Part shown: positions 42,009 through 50,830 of the stretch, piece after piece
How positions within the stretch are numbered: the first letter of the stretch is position 1
Layout: every line of letters begins with the position of its first letter
Assembly (NCBI GenBank): GCA_035531075.1
Contig: DATKTO010000019.1
Location: 1 to 64,000, forward strand
Length of the DNA: 64,000 nucleotides
Direction: 5' to 3'
Source: 39-52-133 sp035531075
GTDB taxonomy: Bacteria; Pseudomonadota; Gammaproteobacteria; Burkholderiales; Gallionellaceae
Notes under the pieces: generated by a model
The model's input: the letters and a program-made list of their open reading frames with translations, nothing else
Told to the model about the DNA's origin: nothing
Database searches by the model: none
Program-made: the position numbers and the translations under genes

Positions 42009-42875
42009 CTACTCTGCAGTGTTCTGCTTCCTGCGGCGAGCCGTAAACCCAATCAGTCCGAGCCCGGCCAGTAACATGGCGTAGGTTTCTGGTTCGGGAA
42101 TGGCAGCAACGGGAACAGTATATTGCTGATCACCGCTATAGCCGCCACTCCCGTAATCGGTGCTGCCGCCATTGAAAGTGTTGCAACCGTTGGAGCCGTT
42201 GGAGATGGTGTTGGTATCCATAGTTACCGCACCAACTAGCGCAATGGCCCTGCCGCACAGAATCTTTGCGCTGGTATTCATGGTGACGCTCTGGTCAGCG
42301 AGAATATTTCCTGCAAATGTGGTGTTGGTTCCCAGTGTCGCGGAGCTGCCGACCTGCCAGAACAAGCCATTATTTGCACCGCCATTGATCACGTTGACAG
42401 ACGAAGCACTTGCGGTGGTGAGCGTGCTCCCTATCTGGAACACGAAGAGCGCATTGGCATCATTTAGGGCGTTGAGCGTGAGCGCTCCTGTCAATTGAGC
42501 AGATGATGAAAAGGAGTAGACGCCCGGCGTGAGCGTGAGCCCTCCCAGATCCTGGCCAGTGAGGTCGAAAGTGGGCGTACGACCTGCGAGAAAATTGTAT
42601 GCAGTGCGGGCATCCGTCTGAGCTTGAAGCGCGACAGCATCAGTTTGGTGTACCGTTCCTGTGAGGGAAATATCCGCCAGGCCAGTGATCGAAGTACCCG
42701 GGGAGACACCCAGATCTCCGTTGATGGTGGTCGGGCCGGTATTGGTCGCCGTCGATGCACCCAGTACCGCGAAACTTTGCGCCGAACCCAGTATGGCCGC
42801 AAATGCCGGAGAGGCGCCGTAAAGCGCTCCGATTACTGCCAATGGCAGGATTAACAAGTATTTTGGTGTTTTCAT
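42009..42875 (-). CDS. Ice-binding-like (DUF3494) exported protein with PEP-CTERM signal
   Basis: A 288-aa exported protein. A signal peptide (to about residue 26, ending SPAFA) is followed by a DUF3494 ice-binding-type domain: FAVLGASTATNTGPTTINGD, LTPGVYSFSSSAQLTG, NALFVFQIGSTL and the Ser/Thr-rich solenoid. The C-terminus has a PEP-CTERM sorting tag, PEPETYAMLLAGLGLIGF then RRRKQ, indicating processing by an exosortase and surface or matrix release. ATG 42875 has GGGAG 8 nt upstream. In non-polar bacteria such domains may serve adhesion rather than ice binding. No exosortase gene is in the window. Confidence 0.9.
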   Translation of the reverse strand: MKTPKYLLILPLAVIGALYGASPAFAAILGSAQSFAVLGASTATNTGPTTINGDLGVSPGTSITGLADISLTGTVHQTDAVALQAQTDARTAYNFLAGRTPTFDLTGQDLGGLTLTPGVYSFSSSAQLTGALTLNALNDANALFVFQIGSTLTTASASSVNVINGGANNGLFWQVGSSATLGTNTTFAGNILADQSVTMNTSAKILCGRAIALVGAVTMDTNTISNGSNGCNTFNGGSTDYGSGGYSGDQQYTVPVAAIPEPETYAMLLAGLGLIGFTARRRKQNTAE

Positions 42876-43531
42876 TACATTCACTCCCTTAAATTTACAG
42901 AATCCATGTTTGTTGAAGAGGATTCTATTCATACAACGGCGCGGCGTTGCCCCGATTATTTATAACAAGTGAGTGTTCTGTCTCACAGTATTTCTTTGCG
43001 TTTCTCGCTGACTATTTAAGGCAGTGCTCGGCGAACCATTACAGAAAAATGAAGATATTCTGTTCTTTTAGCGGATTCCTCACGCAAATAATCTGTGGCC
43101 GAACAAGGCTTTTGGCATGAGCGGAACATACTTTTTTACTAGTATGTTAGGACTATAAAAATCTCGTAAAAAGTAGTATAAAAATTACGGTTGGAGCAGG
43201 AATCTTGAAATAAGAAATGGTGTTCTTCGCCAAGGAGTCGAAGTGAAATACGCCATGATTGTTAACCGAGATAAACACCTTTAGCCAATCTATGTGCTTG
43301 ATTGGATGTTGCAGAGGGCTGACACCAGGCATGGTGCACGGACAAAGTCATGGACATGCAGCCGTTGGGTGCGGTTAAGCAGAGGCTGCAAGAAATATTG
43401 TGTAAACGGTCATGTGGCATGAATTTGCCGGAGCTTTGCACGAAGTGGAAATGACCTGAATTGTTATAGTGCGTCCATCCTAATATCAGAGGTGGGAGTG
43501 GCGCGATTACCGGATTTTATGCAGATGTTTT
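42876..43531. other. Long intergenic region upstream of the PEP-CTERM gene
   Basis: 656 bp with no supportable gene. It contains an 8-bp inverted repeat, AACATACT (43125-43132) and AGTATGTT (43141-43148), a possible operator. AAGGAG followed by a 13-codon GTG frame occurs at about 43230-43285, too short to call. The length suggests regulatory content for the exported protein, but no promoter could be named. Confidence 0.35.
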
Positions 43532-43816
43532 CTAGGACAAAAGGCTGTCCGGATTAATCGCGCTGCCGCGCACCTCCACCCGCTTATGCCGAGATTGCCC
43601 GCCCTGCTTGAGTTCCACATTGCGCAGCGGCACCTTGAAAAGATCGGCGATAAAGCGCAGCAGGGCTTCATTGGCGCGCCCTTCGACGGGCGGGGCGGCG
43701 AGGCGGATTTTCAGCGCATCGCCATGCAAGCCGGCAACCGTGGTTTGCTTTGCGCCGGGCTGCACGTGCAGGGTCAGCGTGATGCAATCGCCGCTAGTAC
43801 GATACCACTCCGGCAT
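43532..43816 (-). CDS. yggU: DUF167 family protein (YggU)
   Basis: A 94-aa protein of the YggU/DUF167 family: LTLHVQPGAKQTTVAGLHGD, then LKIRLAAPPVEGRANEAL and a GGQSRHKRVEV segment. The molecular role is unknown. It is last in the yggS-proC-yggT-yggU order that is widely conserved in proteobacteria. Confidence 0.94.
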   Translation of the reverse strand: MPEWYRTSGDCITLTLHVQPGAKQTTVAGLHGDALKIRLAAPPVEGRANEALLRFIADLFKVPLRNVELKQGGQSRHKRVEVRGSAINPDSLLS

Positions 43817-43849
43817 TTCAGAATCCTGTAATTTCAGAATATGAGCATC

Positions 43850-44422
43850 TCAGAGCAGGCTGCGCGCGAGTCTGTCGAGCAGGGCGACAGGCACCATGGT
43901 CAGCAGCTGACAGATGATGATCAGCACCAGTGCAGACAGATCCACGTTGCCGACGGGCGGAATGCGGCGCTGCAGGGGGCGGATAAACGGCAGGGTGATG
44001 GCGCTCAGCACAGGGGCAAGCGGAGTATGCGGATTAAACCAGGACAGCACGGCCTGGATAATGACCGCCACCATCAGGATGGTAATGCTCATGCCGATGA
44101 GTTTGACCACGCCCATGATGAGCAGGCCGAGTATCAGGTAGTTGCCATCGGGCGGGGTATAAATCCAGATGAATTCGGACAGATACACGTACAGCGTTTC
44201 CAGCACATAGGCCAGCAGCAGGGTGGCGCTGTCGTAGCCCCTGAATGAGGGCACATAGCGGCGTGTGCGCAACACGATGAAATTGGTTATCGCCATGATG
44301 AATTCGCCCACCGGATTGCGCATGGGTGCGCGCAGCCACTGCAGGTGGAAGCGCAGCAGCAGGATGACGATAAAGGGCTGCACCAGCATATCGAGGAGGA
44401 ACAGGGCGACCTGCTGTATCAT
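43850..44422 (-). CDS. yggT: YggT family integral membrane protein
   Basis: A 190-aa protein of two repeated YGGT units, each with membrane helices and a conserved end (MRNPVGEFIMAITNFIVLRT and LAPVLSAITLPFIRPLQRRI). Linked by conserved neighbourhood to proC and yggS; proposed roles include osmotic response and membrane organisation, none proven. The ATG overlaps the proC stop codon (ATGA). Confidence 0.93.
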   Translation of the reverse strand: MIQQVALFLLDMLVQPFIVILLLRFHLQWLRAPMRNPVGEFIMAITNFIVLRTRRYVPSFRGYDSATLLLAYVLETLYVYLSEFIWIYTPPDGNYLILGLLIMGVVKLIGMSITILMVAVIIQAVLSWFNPHTPLAPVLSAITLPFIRPLQRRIPPVGNVDLSALVLIIICQLLTMVPVALLDRLARSLL

Positions 44423-45243
44423 GATTTTGCTCCTTTGAGTGCGCCCAGCTCTGCGCCCATTTCTTCGGAGCGGCGCGCGGCGGCATGGACCGCGCCGATG
44501 ATGTGCTGCTGCACATGGTCGCCTTCCATGCTGAGTATGGCGCGTTCAGTGGTGCCATTTTTTGAGGTTACCCGTGCGCGCAACACGCCTGCGTCTTCGC
44601 TGCTCTCCTCGGCCAATTTGGTCGCTCCCATAAAAGTATCCAGCACCAGGCGGCGCGCATCCTGCTGATTAAAGCCCAGCTCGACCGCAGCCTGTTGCAT
44701 CGCCTCGATAAAATAAAACACATACGCAGGTCCGCTGCCGGATACGGCGGTGACTGCATCCATCATCGTTTCGCTTTCCAGCCACAGCGTGCTGCCCACT
44801 GCCGCCATGATGGCTTGCGCGTCGTGGCGATGCGCAGCGCTCACGGCCGGCATCGGATAGAGGCCGGTAATGCCGCTGCGTATGAGTGCGGGGGTGTTGG
44901 GCATGGCGCGCACGATGTTTTCCGTTCCCAGCCAGCGCGCCAGGTCGTGAACACGTATGCCGGCCGCGATGGAAATAAGCAGCTGTCCCGACAGCATGGG
45001 TGCCAGCTGCAAGGCAAGCTCATGCAGTTGCTGCGGCTTGACCGCCAGCACGATCAGCTCGCAATTGGCCACGCCTGCGGTTAGATCTGCCGAGGCCATC
45101 ACGCCGTATTCGTTGTGCAGGCGCGTGCAGCTCTCCGCATTGATTTCCACCACGCGTATGTGCGCGGCTGCAAAGCCGCGCTTGAGCAGGCCGCCTATCA
45201 GCGCGCTGGCCATGTTGCCGCCGCCTATGAAACAAATATTCAT
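44419..45243 (-). CDS. proC: Pyrroline-5-carboxylate reductase
   Basis: A 274-aa NAD(P)H enzyme, last step of proline synthesis. The N-terminal Rossmann motif is CFIGGGNMASALIGGLL, and the signature AVSGSGPAYVFYFIEAM lies near the middle. Length is standard. It is preceded by yggS (91 nt, with a hairpin repeat in the gap) and coupled to yggT. Confidence 0.97.
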   Translation of the reverse strand: MNICFIGGGNMASALIGGLLKRGFAAAHIRVVEINAESCTRLHNEYGVMASADLTAGVANCELIVLAVKPQQLHELALQLAPMLSGQLLISIAAGIRVHDLARWLGTENIVRAMPNTPALIRSGITGLYPMPAVSAAHRHDAQAIMAAVGSTLWLESETMMDAVTAVSGSGPAYVFYFIEAMQQAAVELGFNQQDARRLVLDTFMGATKLAEESSEDAGVLRARVTSKNGTTERAILSMEGDHVQQHIIGAVHAAARRSEEMGAELGALKGAKS

Positions 45244-45281
45244 TATTTTCTCCGTTCGAAAATTTGCTCAAATCAAGATTA

Positions 45282-45306
45282 GCAGGGTGCGTATGACGCA
45301 CCCTGC
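45282..45306. repeat. Short palindromic repeat between yggS and proC
   Basis: A perfect 11-bp inverted repeat, GCAGGGTGCGT and ACGCACCCTGC, separated by ATG. The GGGTGCGT-ATGACGCACCC core recurs in changed form at 55074. It has no T-run on the minus strand, so it is not a typical terminator. Confidence 0.7.
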
Positions 45307-45334
45307 ATCGTGTAATCATGAAGCGGCGGGTTAC

Positions 45335-46018
45335 TTAATCTCTTCTGCCAAAAATTGCCGTGCCCACCCGCACGATGGTCGAGCCTTCCAGGATGGCAGC
45401 AGTCATATCATGCGACATGCCCATCGATAAAGTGTCGAGGTGCAAGCCCGCTGTGTTCAAGTGATTTAATAGTTCGCGCATTTTAGCAAAGGGCGCGCGC
45501 TGGGACGATAATTCTTCAGCAGGCGCCGGGATCGCCATTAAACCACGCAGTTTGAGGCCGGGTAAAACGGCGATGGCGCGTGCGAGCGCTTCTGCTTCAT
45601 CCGCTGCAACACCGCCCTTGCTGGCCTCGCCGCTCACATTGATCTGCAGGCATATATTCAGCGGCGGCAAATTGGCGGGGCGTTGTTCTGCAAGACGCTC
45701 GGCAATTTTAAGGCGGTCCACGCTGTGCACCCAGCTGAAGTTTTCGGCGATGCTGCGGGTCTTGTTGCTTTGTATCGGGCCGATAAAATGCCACTGCAGC
45801 GGCAAGTCGCGCAATTCGTGCATTTTATCCAGCGCTTCCTGCACATAGTTCTCGCCAAATGCGGTCTGGCCGGCGCCGTAAGCCTCGCGTATCACCCTTG
45901 CAGGCACAGTCTTGCTGACCGCGAGAAGGCTGATTTGCGCAGCGTCGCGCCGTGCCATCAGGGCTGCACGATCCATGGCAACGTGCACAGCTTGCAAGTT
46001 TGAAAGGATTGCGGTCAT
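45335..46018 (-). CDS. yggS: PLP homeostasis protein YggS
   Basis: A 227-aa single-domain alanine-racemase-fold protein that binds PLP and keeps vitamin B6 balance. The PLP lysine is Lys36 in LLAVSKTVPA; GENYVQEALDKM, WHFIGPIQSNKTR and LSMGMSHDMTAAI are family motifs. ATG 46018 is chosen by family length. It is divergent from pilT, an arrangement found in many beta- and gammaproteobacteria. Confidence 0.97.
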   Translation of the reverse strand: MTAILSNLQAVHVAMDRAALMARRDAAQISLLAVSKTVPARVIREAYGAGQTAFGENYVQEALDKMHELRDLPLQWHFIGPIQSNKTRSIAENFSWVHSVDRLKIAERLAEQRPANLPPLNICLQINVSGEASKGGVAADEAEALARAIAVLPGLKLRGLMAIPAPAEELSSQRAPFAKMRELLNHLNTAGLHLDTLSMGMSHDMTAAILEGSTIVRVGTAIFGRRD

Positions 46019-46090
46019 AATCACCTGCGTTATACAAAAAAAGCATGGCAACCGCTGCAACGCGAGCTGCCAAACAAATGGGAAATTATA

Positions 46091-47137
46091 ATGGATATTA
46101 CCGAACTGCTCGCTTTTAGCGTTAAAAACAAGGCTTCAGACTTGCATCTTTCTGCAGGCTTGCCACCGATGATACGCGTGCATGGCGATATACGCAGAAT
46201 CAACCTGCCGCCGATGGAGCACAAGGAAGTGCATGCACTCGTGTATGACATTATGAATGACCAGCAGCGCAAGCTGTACGAAGAGAACAAGGAGATCGAC
46301 TTCTCCTTCGAGGTGCCCGGGCTGGCGCGTTTCCGTGTCAACGCCTTTGTGCACAACCGCGGTGCCGGCGCGGTAATGCGCACCATTCCCTCCAAAATAT
46401 TATCGCTGGAAGACCTCAAGGCGCCGAAGATTTTTGAGTCGATCGCCGATTTCCCGCGCGGCATGGTGCTGGTGACAGGGCCTACCGGCTCCGGCAAATC
46501 CACCACCCTGGCGGCGATGGTTAACCACCGCAATGAAACCGAAATGGGTCATATTCTGACGGTGGAAGACCCGATCGAATTCGTGCACGAAAGCAAAAAG
46601 AGCCTGGTTAACCAGCGCGAAGTCGGACCGCACACGCTGTCGTTCCAGAATGCCTTGCGCAGCGCGCTGCGTGAAGACCCGGACGTTATTCTGGTGGGCG
46701 AGATGCGCGACCTGGAAACCATACGCCTGGCGATGTCGGCCGCAGAAACCGGTCACCTGGTGTTCGGCACGCTGCATACCAGCTCGGCCGCCAAGACCAT
46801 CGACCGTATCATCGACGTGTTCCCGGCGGATGAAAAGGAGATGGTGCGTGCGATGCTGTCAGAATCGCTGCGCGCCGTCATCTCGCAGACCCTGCTTAAA
46901 ACCAAGGACGGCAGCGGTCGGGCCGCCGCCCATGAGATCATGATCTGCACCCCGGCGATCCGCAACCTGATCCGTGAAGCAAAAGTGCCGCAGATGTATT
47001 CCGCCATCCAGACCGGTGCGACAATAGGCATGCAGACGCTCGACCAGTGTCTGCTGAATCTGGTCAAAGCCGGCACCGTGTCTGCCACCGAAGCGCGCAG
47101 CAAGGCGATGAACAAAGATCTGTTCCCGGGTAATTAG
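46091..47137 (+). CDS. pilT: Type IV pilus retraction ATPase PilT
   Basis: A 348-aa hexameric ATPase that powers pilus retraction (twitching motility, DNA uptake). Walker A GPTGSGKST is near residue 131. The Asp box and Walker B region VGEMRDLETIRLAMSAAETG and the His box FGTLHTSSA are present. The PilT-specific AIRNLIRE motif, needed for retraction, is intact near residue 290. pilU follows 11 nt later. Confidence 0.98.
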   Translation: MDITELLAFSVKNKASDLHLSAGLPPMIRVHGDIRRINLPPMEHKEVHALVYDIMNDQQRKLYEENKEIDFSFEVPGLARFRVNAFVHNRGAGAVMRTIPSKILSLEDLKAPKIFESIADFPRGMVLVTGPTGSGKSTTLAAMVNHRNETEMGHILTVEDPIEFVHESKKSLVNQREVGPHTLSFQNALRSALREDPDVILVGEMRDLETIRLAMSAAETGHLVFGTLHTSSAAKTIDRIIDVFPADEKEMVRAMLSESLRAVISQTLLKTKDGSGRAAAHEIMICTPAIRNLIREAKVPQMYSAIQTGATIGMQTLDQCLLNLVKAGTVSATEARSKAMNKDLFPGN

Positions 47138-47148
47138 GAGAGTATGTA

Positions 47149-48285
47149 ATGGAAAGAGATCAGGCCACCGAACTGGTGCACAATTTACTGCGCGGGATGA
47201 TATCCAAGAAGGCTTCAGACTTGTTTATCACCACGGGTTTCCCGCCCGCTTTCAAGCTGGATGGCAAGATGATTCCCGTTTCCAACCAGGTGCTGAGTGC
47301 GCAGCATACGCAGGAGCTGGCGCGCAGCATCATGAACGACAGGCAGGCGGCAGAGTTTGAATCCACGCATGAGTGCAATTTTGCGATCAGCCCGCCCGGG
47401 ATCGGTCGTTTTCGCGTCAACGTATTCCAGCAGCAGCAGCGCGTCGGTATGGTGCTGCGTACGATCACCACCAAGATCCCCGATCTGGACGAGATGGGGC
47501 TGCCACCGATACTGAAAGATGTGGTGATGACCAAGCGCGGCCTGGTGTTGCTGGTAGGCGGCACCGGTTCCGGTAAATCCACTACCCTGGCGGCCATGCT
47601 GGGCCATCGCAATAAAAATTCCTATGGTCACATCATCACCATTGAAGACCCGGTGGAATACGTGCATGACCATATCAACTGCATCATCACCCACCGCGAG
47701 GTCGGCGTGGATACCGACAATTGGGAAGCGGCGCTGAAGAACACGCTGCGTCAGGCACCCGACGTGATTCTGATCGGCGAGATACGCGACCACCACACGA
47801 TGGAGCATGCCGTAGCCTTTGCCGAAACCGGCCACCTGTGCCTCGGCACGTTGCACGCCAACAGTGCCAACCAGGCACTGGACCGCATCATCAACTTCTT
47901 CCCGGAAGAGCGCCGTGCCCAGTTGCTGATGGATCTTTCCCTGAACGTCAAAGGCATTGTTTCGCAGCGGCTGATCCCCACCAAGGACGGCAAGGGACGG
48001 GCAGCGGCCATTGAAATACTGCTGAACTCACCGTTGATCGCCGATCTGATCTTCAAGGGTGAAGTAAACATGATTAAAGGCATCATGAGCAAGTCGCGCG
48101 AGCTGGGGATGCAGACTTTTGACCAGGCTTTATTCGACCTGTATGAGGCAGACAAAATCAGCTACGAGGAGGCCTTGAAGAATGCGGACTCGCTGAATGA
48201 CCTGCGCCTGAACATTAAACTGAACAGCAAGCATTCCAAGGATACGGATCTGATGTCCGGCGTGGGAGAATTGAAGCTGAACTGA
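47149..48285 (+). CDS. pilU: Type IV pilus accessory retraction ATPase PilU
   Basis: A 378-aa PilT paralogue that assists retraction under load. Walker A GGTGSGKST is near residue 140, and Walker B is IGEIRDHHTMEHAVAFAETG. The PilT AIRNLIRE motif is replaced by SPLIADLIFKGEV, as in PilU. It ends at a strong terminator shared with the opposing GGDEF/EAL gene. Confidence 0.97.
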   Translation: MERDQATELVHNLLRGMISKKASDLFITTGFPPAFKLDGKMIPVSNQVLSAQHTQELARSIMNDRQAAEFESTHECNFAISPPGIGRFRVNVFQQQQRVGMVLRTITTKIPDLDEMGLPPILKDVVMTKRGLVLLVGGTGSGKSTTLAAMLGHRNKNSYGHIITIEDPVEYVHDHINCIITHREVGVDTDNWEAALKNTLRQAPDVILIGEIRDHHTMEHAVAFAETGHLCLGTLHANSANQALDRIINFFPEERRAQLLMDLSLNVKGIVSQRLIPTKDGKGRAAAIEILLNSPLIADLIFKGEVNMIKGIMSKSRELGMQTFDQALFDLYEADKISYEEALKNADSLNDLRLNIKLNSKHSKDTDLMSGVGELKLN

Positions 48286-48311
48286 CGGCGATGCCGCAAC
48301 AACGCTGCATT

Positions 48312-48339
48312 AAAAAACCGCACACTCGTGCGGTTTTTT
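48312..48339. terminator. Bidirectional terminator after pilU
   Basis: A 12-bp inverted repeat, AAAAAACCGCAC (48312-48323) and GTGCGGTTTTTT (48328-48339), with loop ACTC. A/T runs on both sides serve both converging genes. Its right edge touches the stop region of the GGDEF/EAL gene. Confidence 0.92.
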
Positions 48340-50756
48340 TATTTTAGAAGTTGTTTAAGGAGATTTGACTGGCCACACATTAAATTATTTCTGATCCTCT
48401 CCGACATCCATGCTTCAAGCTCTTCCGGTGGCACGGGCCTGGAATACAGGTAACCCTGCGCATAGTCGCAGTTGGCATCCATCAGCAAATCGCGCTGCTG
48501 TTCGGTTTCGACACCTTCCGCGATGACCTTCAAGCCAAGCTTGTGCGCCATGCTGATGATCGCTTCACACAGCACCAGATCGTCTGAATCAGGTTCAAGA
48601 TTGCACACGAAAGAGCGGTCGATCTTGAGATAGTCGATGTCCAGTTTCTTGAGGTAGGACAGCGATGAATATCCTGTGCCGAAGTCATCGAGGGAAACCT
48701 GAATGCCGGCATCACGCAGGGCGATCAATTCGTTGCTGACGCTGTCGGACAGATTGAGCAGCATCCCTTCTGTAATCTCGAAGACGAAGCTTTTGCCGCT
48801 CAAATTCTGCTCGTGCAGGTAGTCGATAAAGGTGGAGATGCTGGCGATTCCGCTGTCATCCATAAACTCGACGGGTGACCTGTTCACGCTGATCTGGAAT
48901 TCCTGGGGGCAAATTTCATTCCAGCGCTTGCACCAGACCGCCGATTCCATCCTGACCCAGGCGCCAATCTCAAGTATGAGCCTGGTCTCCTCGGCCAGCG
49001 GGATAAACTCTGCCGGGCTGATCATGCCGTGCTCGGGGTGTATCCAGCGCAGCAATGCTTCAGCCTTGTGCACCTCGCCTGTCCCCAGTTCAACGATGGG
49101 CTGATAGTAGACCTTCAATTGCTTGTTGGCCAGGGCGCCGCGCAAATCCTTGATCAGGTGCAGTCGCTTTTGCGCATCTTCCTGCAAGGTGATCGTGAAA
49201 TAGCTGAAGCGGTTACGGCCATTTTTTTTCGCCACATACATGGCCTGATCGGCATTTTTCATCAGGTCGTCGATATTGGCAGCATCATTGGGGTACAGGG
49301 TAATGCCCAGGCTGGCTGAGATATGCGAGACTTCATTGCGCAGGTGGAAGGGCTCTGCAAGCCTGGTGATAATCTTGTGCGCGATGTCGCCGATGTGATT
49401 GACCCCGGCAAGCTCGGGCAGCACCACGATGAACTCATCGCCGCCCAGGCGGGCGACCGTATCCGAGTCGCGCACGCAGCTTGCGATGCGGCGTGCAGCC
49501 TCGCTCAGCAGTATGTCGCCCATATCGTGGCCAAGTGTGTCATTGATTTCCTTGAATTGGTCGAGGTCGATCAGCATCACGGCCAGCGGCAGACCGGAGC
49601 GATCCGATTTCTTTATTTCCTGTATCAGGCGATCGCGCAACATGTCGCGATTGGGCAATGCGGTGAGCGTGTCAAAGTTTGCCTGCTTCCACAGCAGGTC
49701 CTTTGACCGCCTGCTCGCCTGGAAATAATGGATAGAGCTGCTGGCAATCAAAATCAGCACGCTGCCGAGGGCGCCGACCAGCAGCGCAAACCAGAGATAG
49801 TCACGTCTTAGCGCGAGAATTGCGCCAATTTCGCTGTCCACATAAACGCTCAGGTTGAATTCCGGCAATTTTTTTGAAACCAGCAGGTGTGGAATATTTC
49901 CGTTATGGATTCGAACCAGTGAAGCCAGCCTGGTATCGGGCCATGGTTCGATTTGCAGCTCGGGAAAGCTGTACTTCCGGTAAAGGTCAAATTTTTCCTG
50001 CCTGGAGAGTGTGGAAACCGGGCTATCCCGAAGCGCGTGCATCTCCAGCAATTTGTTGCGCGCAAGAATAACAACTCCATTGTCGTCGCAAACAAATGCA
50101 TCTATCTGGTTGATTAAGAACGAGAGATTTTGTACATCGGCCTTGGCCACCACCGCACCGTGAAATTGGCTCTCGATGAATACGGGGGTGGCAAAAAACA
50201 GGCCCGGAATTTTAGTGGTTTTGCCTACCGCATATTGCATGCCACGCAGGCCATTTTTGTTCTGCCTGAATAGAGCGCGTTCGGACACGTTGACACCAAG
50301 GCTGGAACCCGCTGTGTTTGAATTGCTGGCCGCAATCGCGTCGCCCGCCGCATTGACCACATAAATCAAATCGATATTCAGGCTTCTGGCCGAAAAATCA
50401 AGGTAGTCATTCAGATTCTTCAATGCCTTGTCATTTGACCATTGCCTGATGCGCGCTTCTGTTGGCAGCGGGGAGGGGCCAGTGTTCGGGCCAAACTTTG
50501 CGAGGGCCCATTTGACCCGCAGCAGCTCGGAAAACAGATCGGGAACGCCGTGCAGATAATTCAGGTTTCTTTTTATGCTGTCGCCCAGGTCGTCAGCCCG
50601 CGCTTGTGCCTGCTGGGTTTCCTGCTCGATCAGGATTTGGGCGTTGGTAAAATAAAAATTGTCAGAAACCAGCCAGACTGAGCTATTCCAAAATACAAGC
50701 AGCAGCGCCGTGAGCGCCAGGGGGCGATACTGGCCGAGTTTCGATTTTGCATTCAT
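48339..50756 (-). CDS. Membrane sensor with GGDEF and EAL domains (cyclic-di-GMP turnover)
   Basis: An 805-aa protein. An N-terminal membrane helix (about 15-35), a periplasmic Cache-like sensor region (about 36-320) and a second helix (about 325-345) lead to a diguanylate cyclase domain with intact GGDEF at about residue 437. Its inhibitory I-site is RDSD five residues before GGDEF. The EAL phosphodiesterase domain (EALLRW, about 568) keeps DDFGTGYSSL and YLKIDRSF. Both catalytic sites look competent, so net output cannot be predicted. ATG 50756 is used; a TTG four codons upstream is possible. The location beside pilTU suggests, but does not prove, pilus or biofilm control. Confidence 0.94.
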   Translation of the reverse strand: MNAKSKLGQYRPLALTALLLVFWNSSVWLVSDNFYFTNAQILIEQETQQAQARADDLGDSIKRNLNYLHGVPDLFSELLRVKWALAKFGPNTGPSPLPTEARIRQWSNDKALKNLNDYLDFSARSLNIDLIYVVNAAGDAIAASNSNTAGSSLGVNVSERALFRQNKNGLRGMQYAVGKTTKIPGLFFATPVFIESQFHGAVVAKADVQNLSFLINQIDAFVCDDNGVVILARNKLLEMHALRDSPVSTLSRQEKFDLYRKYSFPELQIEPWPDTRLASLVRIHNGNIPHLLVSKKLPEFNLSVYVDSEIGAILALRRDYLWFALLVGALGSVLILIASSSIHYFQASRRSKDLLWKQANFDTLTALPNRDMLRDRLIQEIKKSDRSGLPLAVMLIDLDQFKEINDTLGHDMGDILLSEAARRIASCVRDSDTVARLGGDEFIVVLPELAGVNHIGDIAHKIITRLAEPFHLRNEVSHISASLGITLYPNDAANIDDLMKNADQAMYVAKKNGRNRFSYFTITLQEDAQKRLHLIKDLRGALANKQLKVYYQPIVELGTGEVHKAEALLRWIHPEHGMISPAEFIPLAEETRLILEIGAWVRMESAVWCKRWNEICPQEFQISVNRSPVEFMDDSGIASISTFIDYLHEQNLSGKSFVFEITEGMLLNLSDSVSNELIALRDAGIQVSLDDFGTGYSSLSYLKKLDIDYLKIDRSFVCNLEPDSDDLVLCEAIISMAHKLGLKVIAEGVETEQQRDLLMDANCDYAQGYLYSRPVPPEELEAWMSERIRNNLMCGQSNLLKQLLK

Positions 50757-50830
50757 TGACTGTTCCAACTAAAAAAATGCGACTGAAAATTAAATCATGA
50801 AGTTTTTTATTATTGAAATATCGAAGCAGA

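Noticed and set aside
43243..43285. 13-codon GTG frame after AAGGAG in the long gap upstream of the PEP-CTERM gene
   Set aside because: Too short to support as a gene without conservation or expression data.
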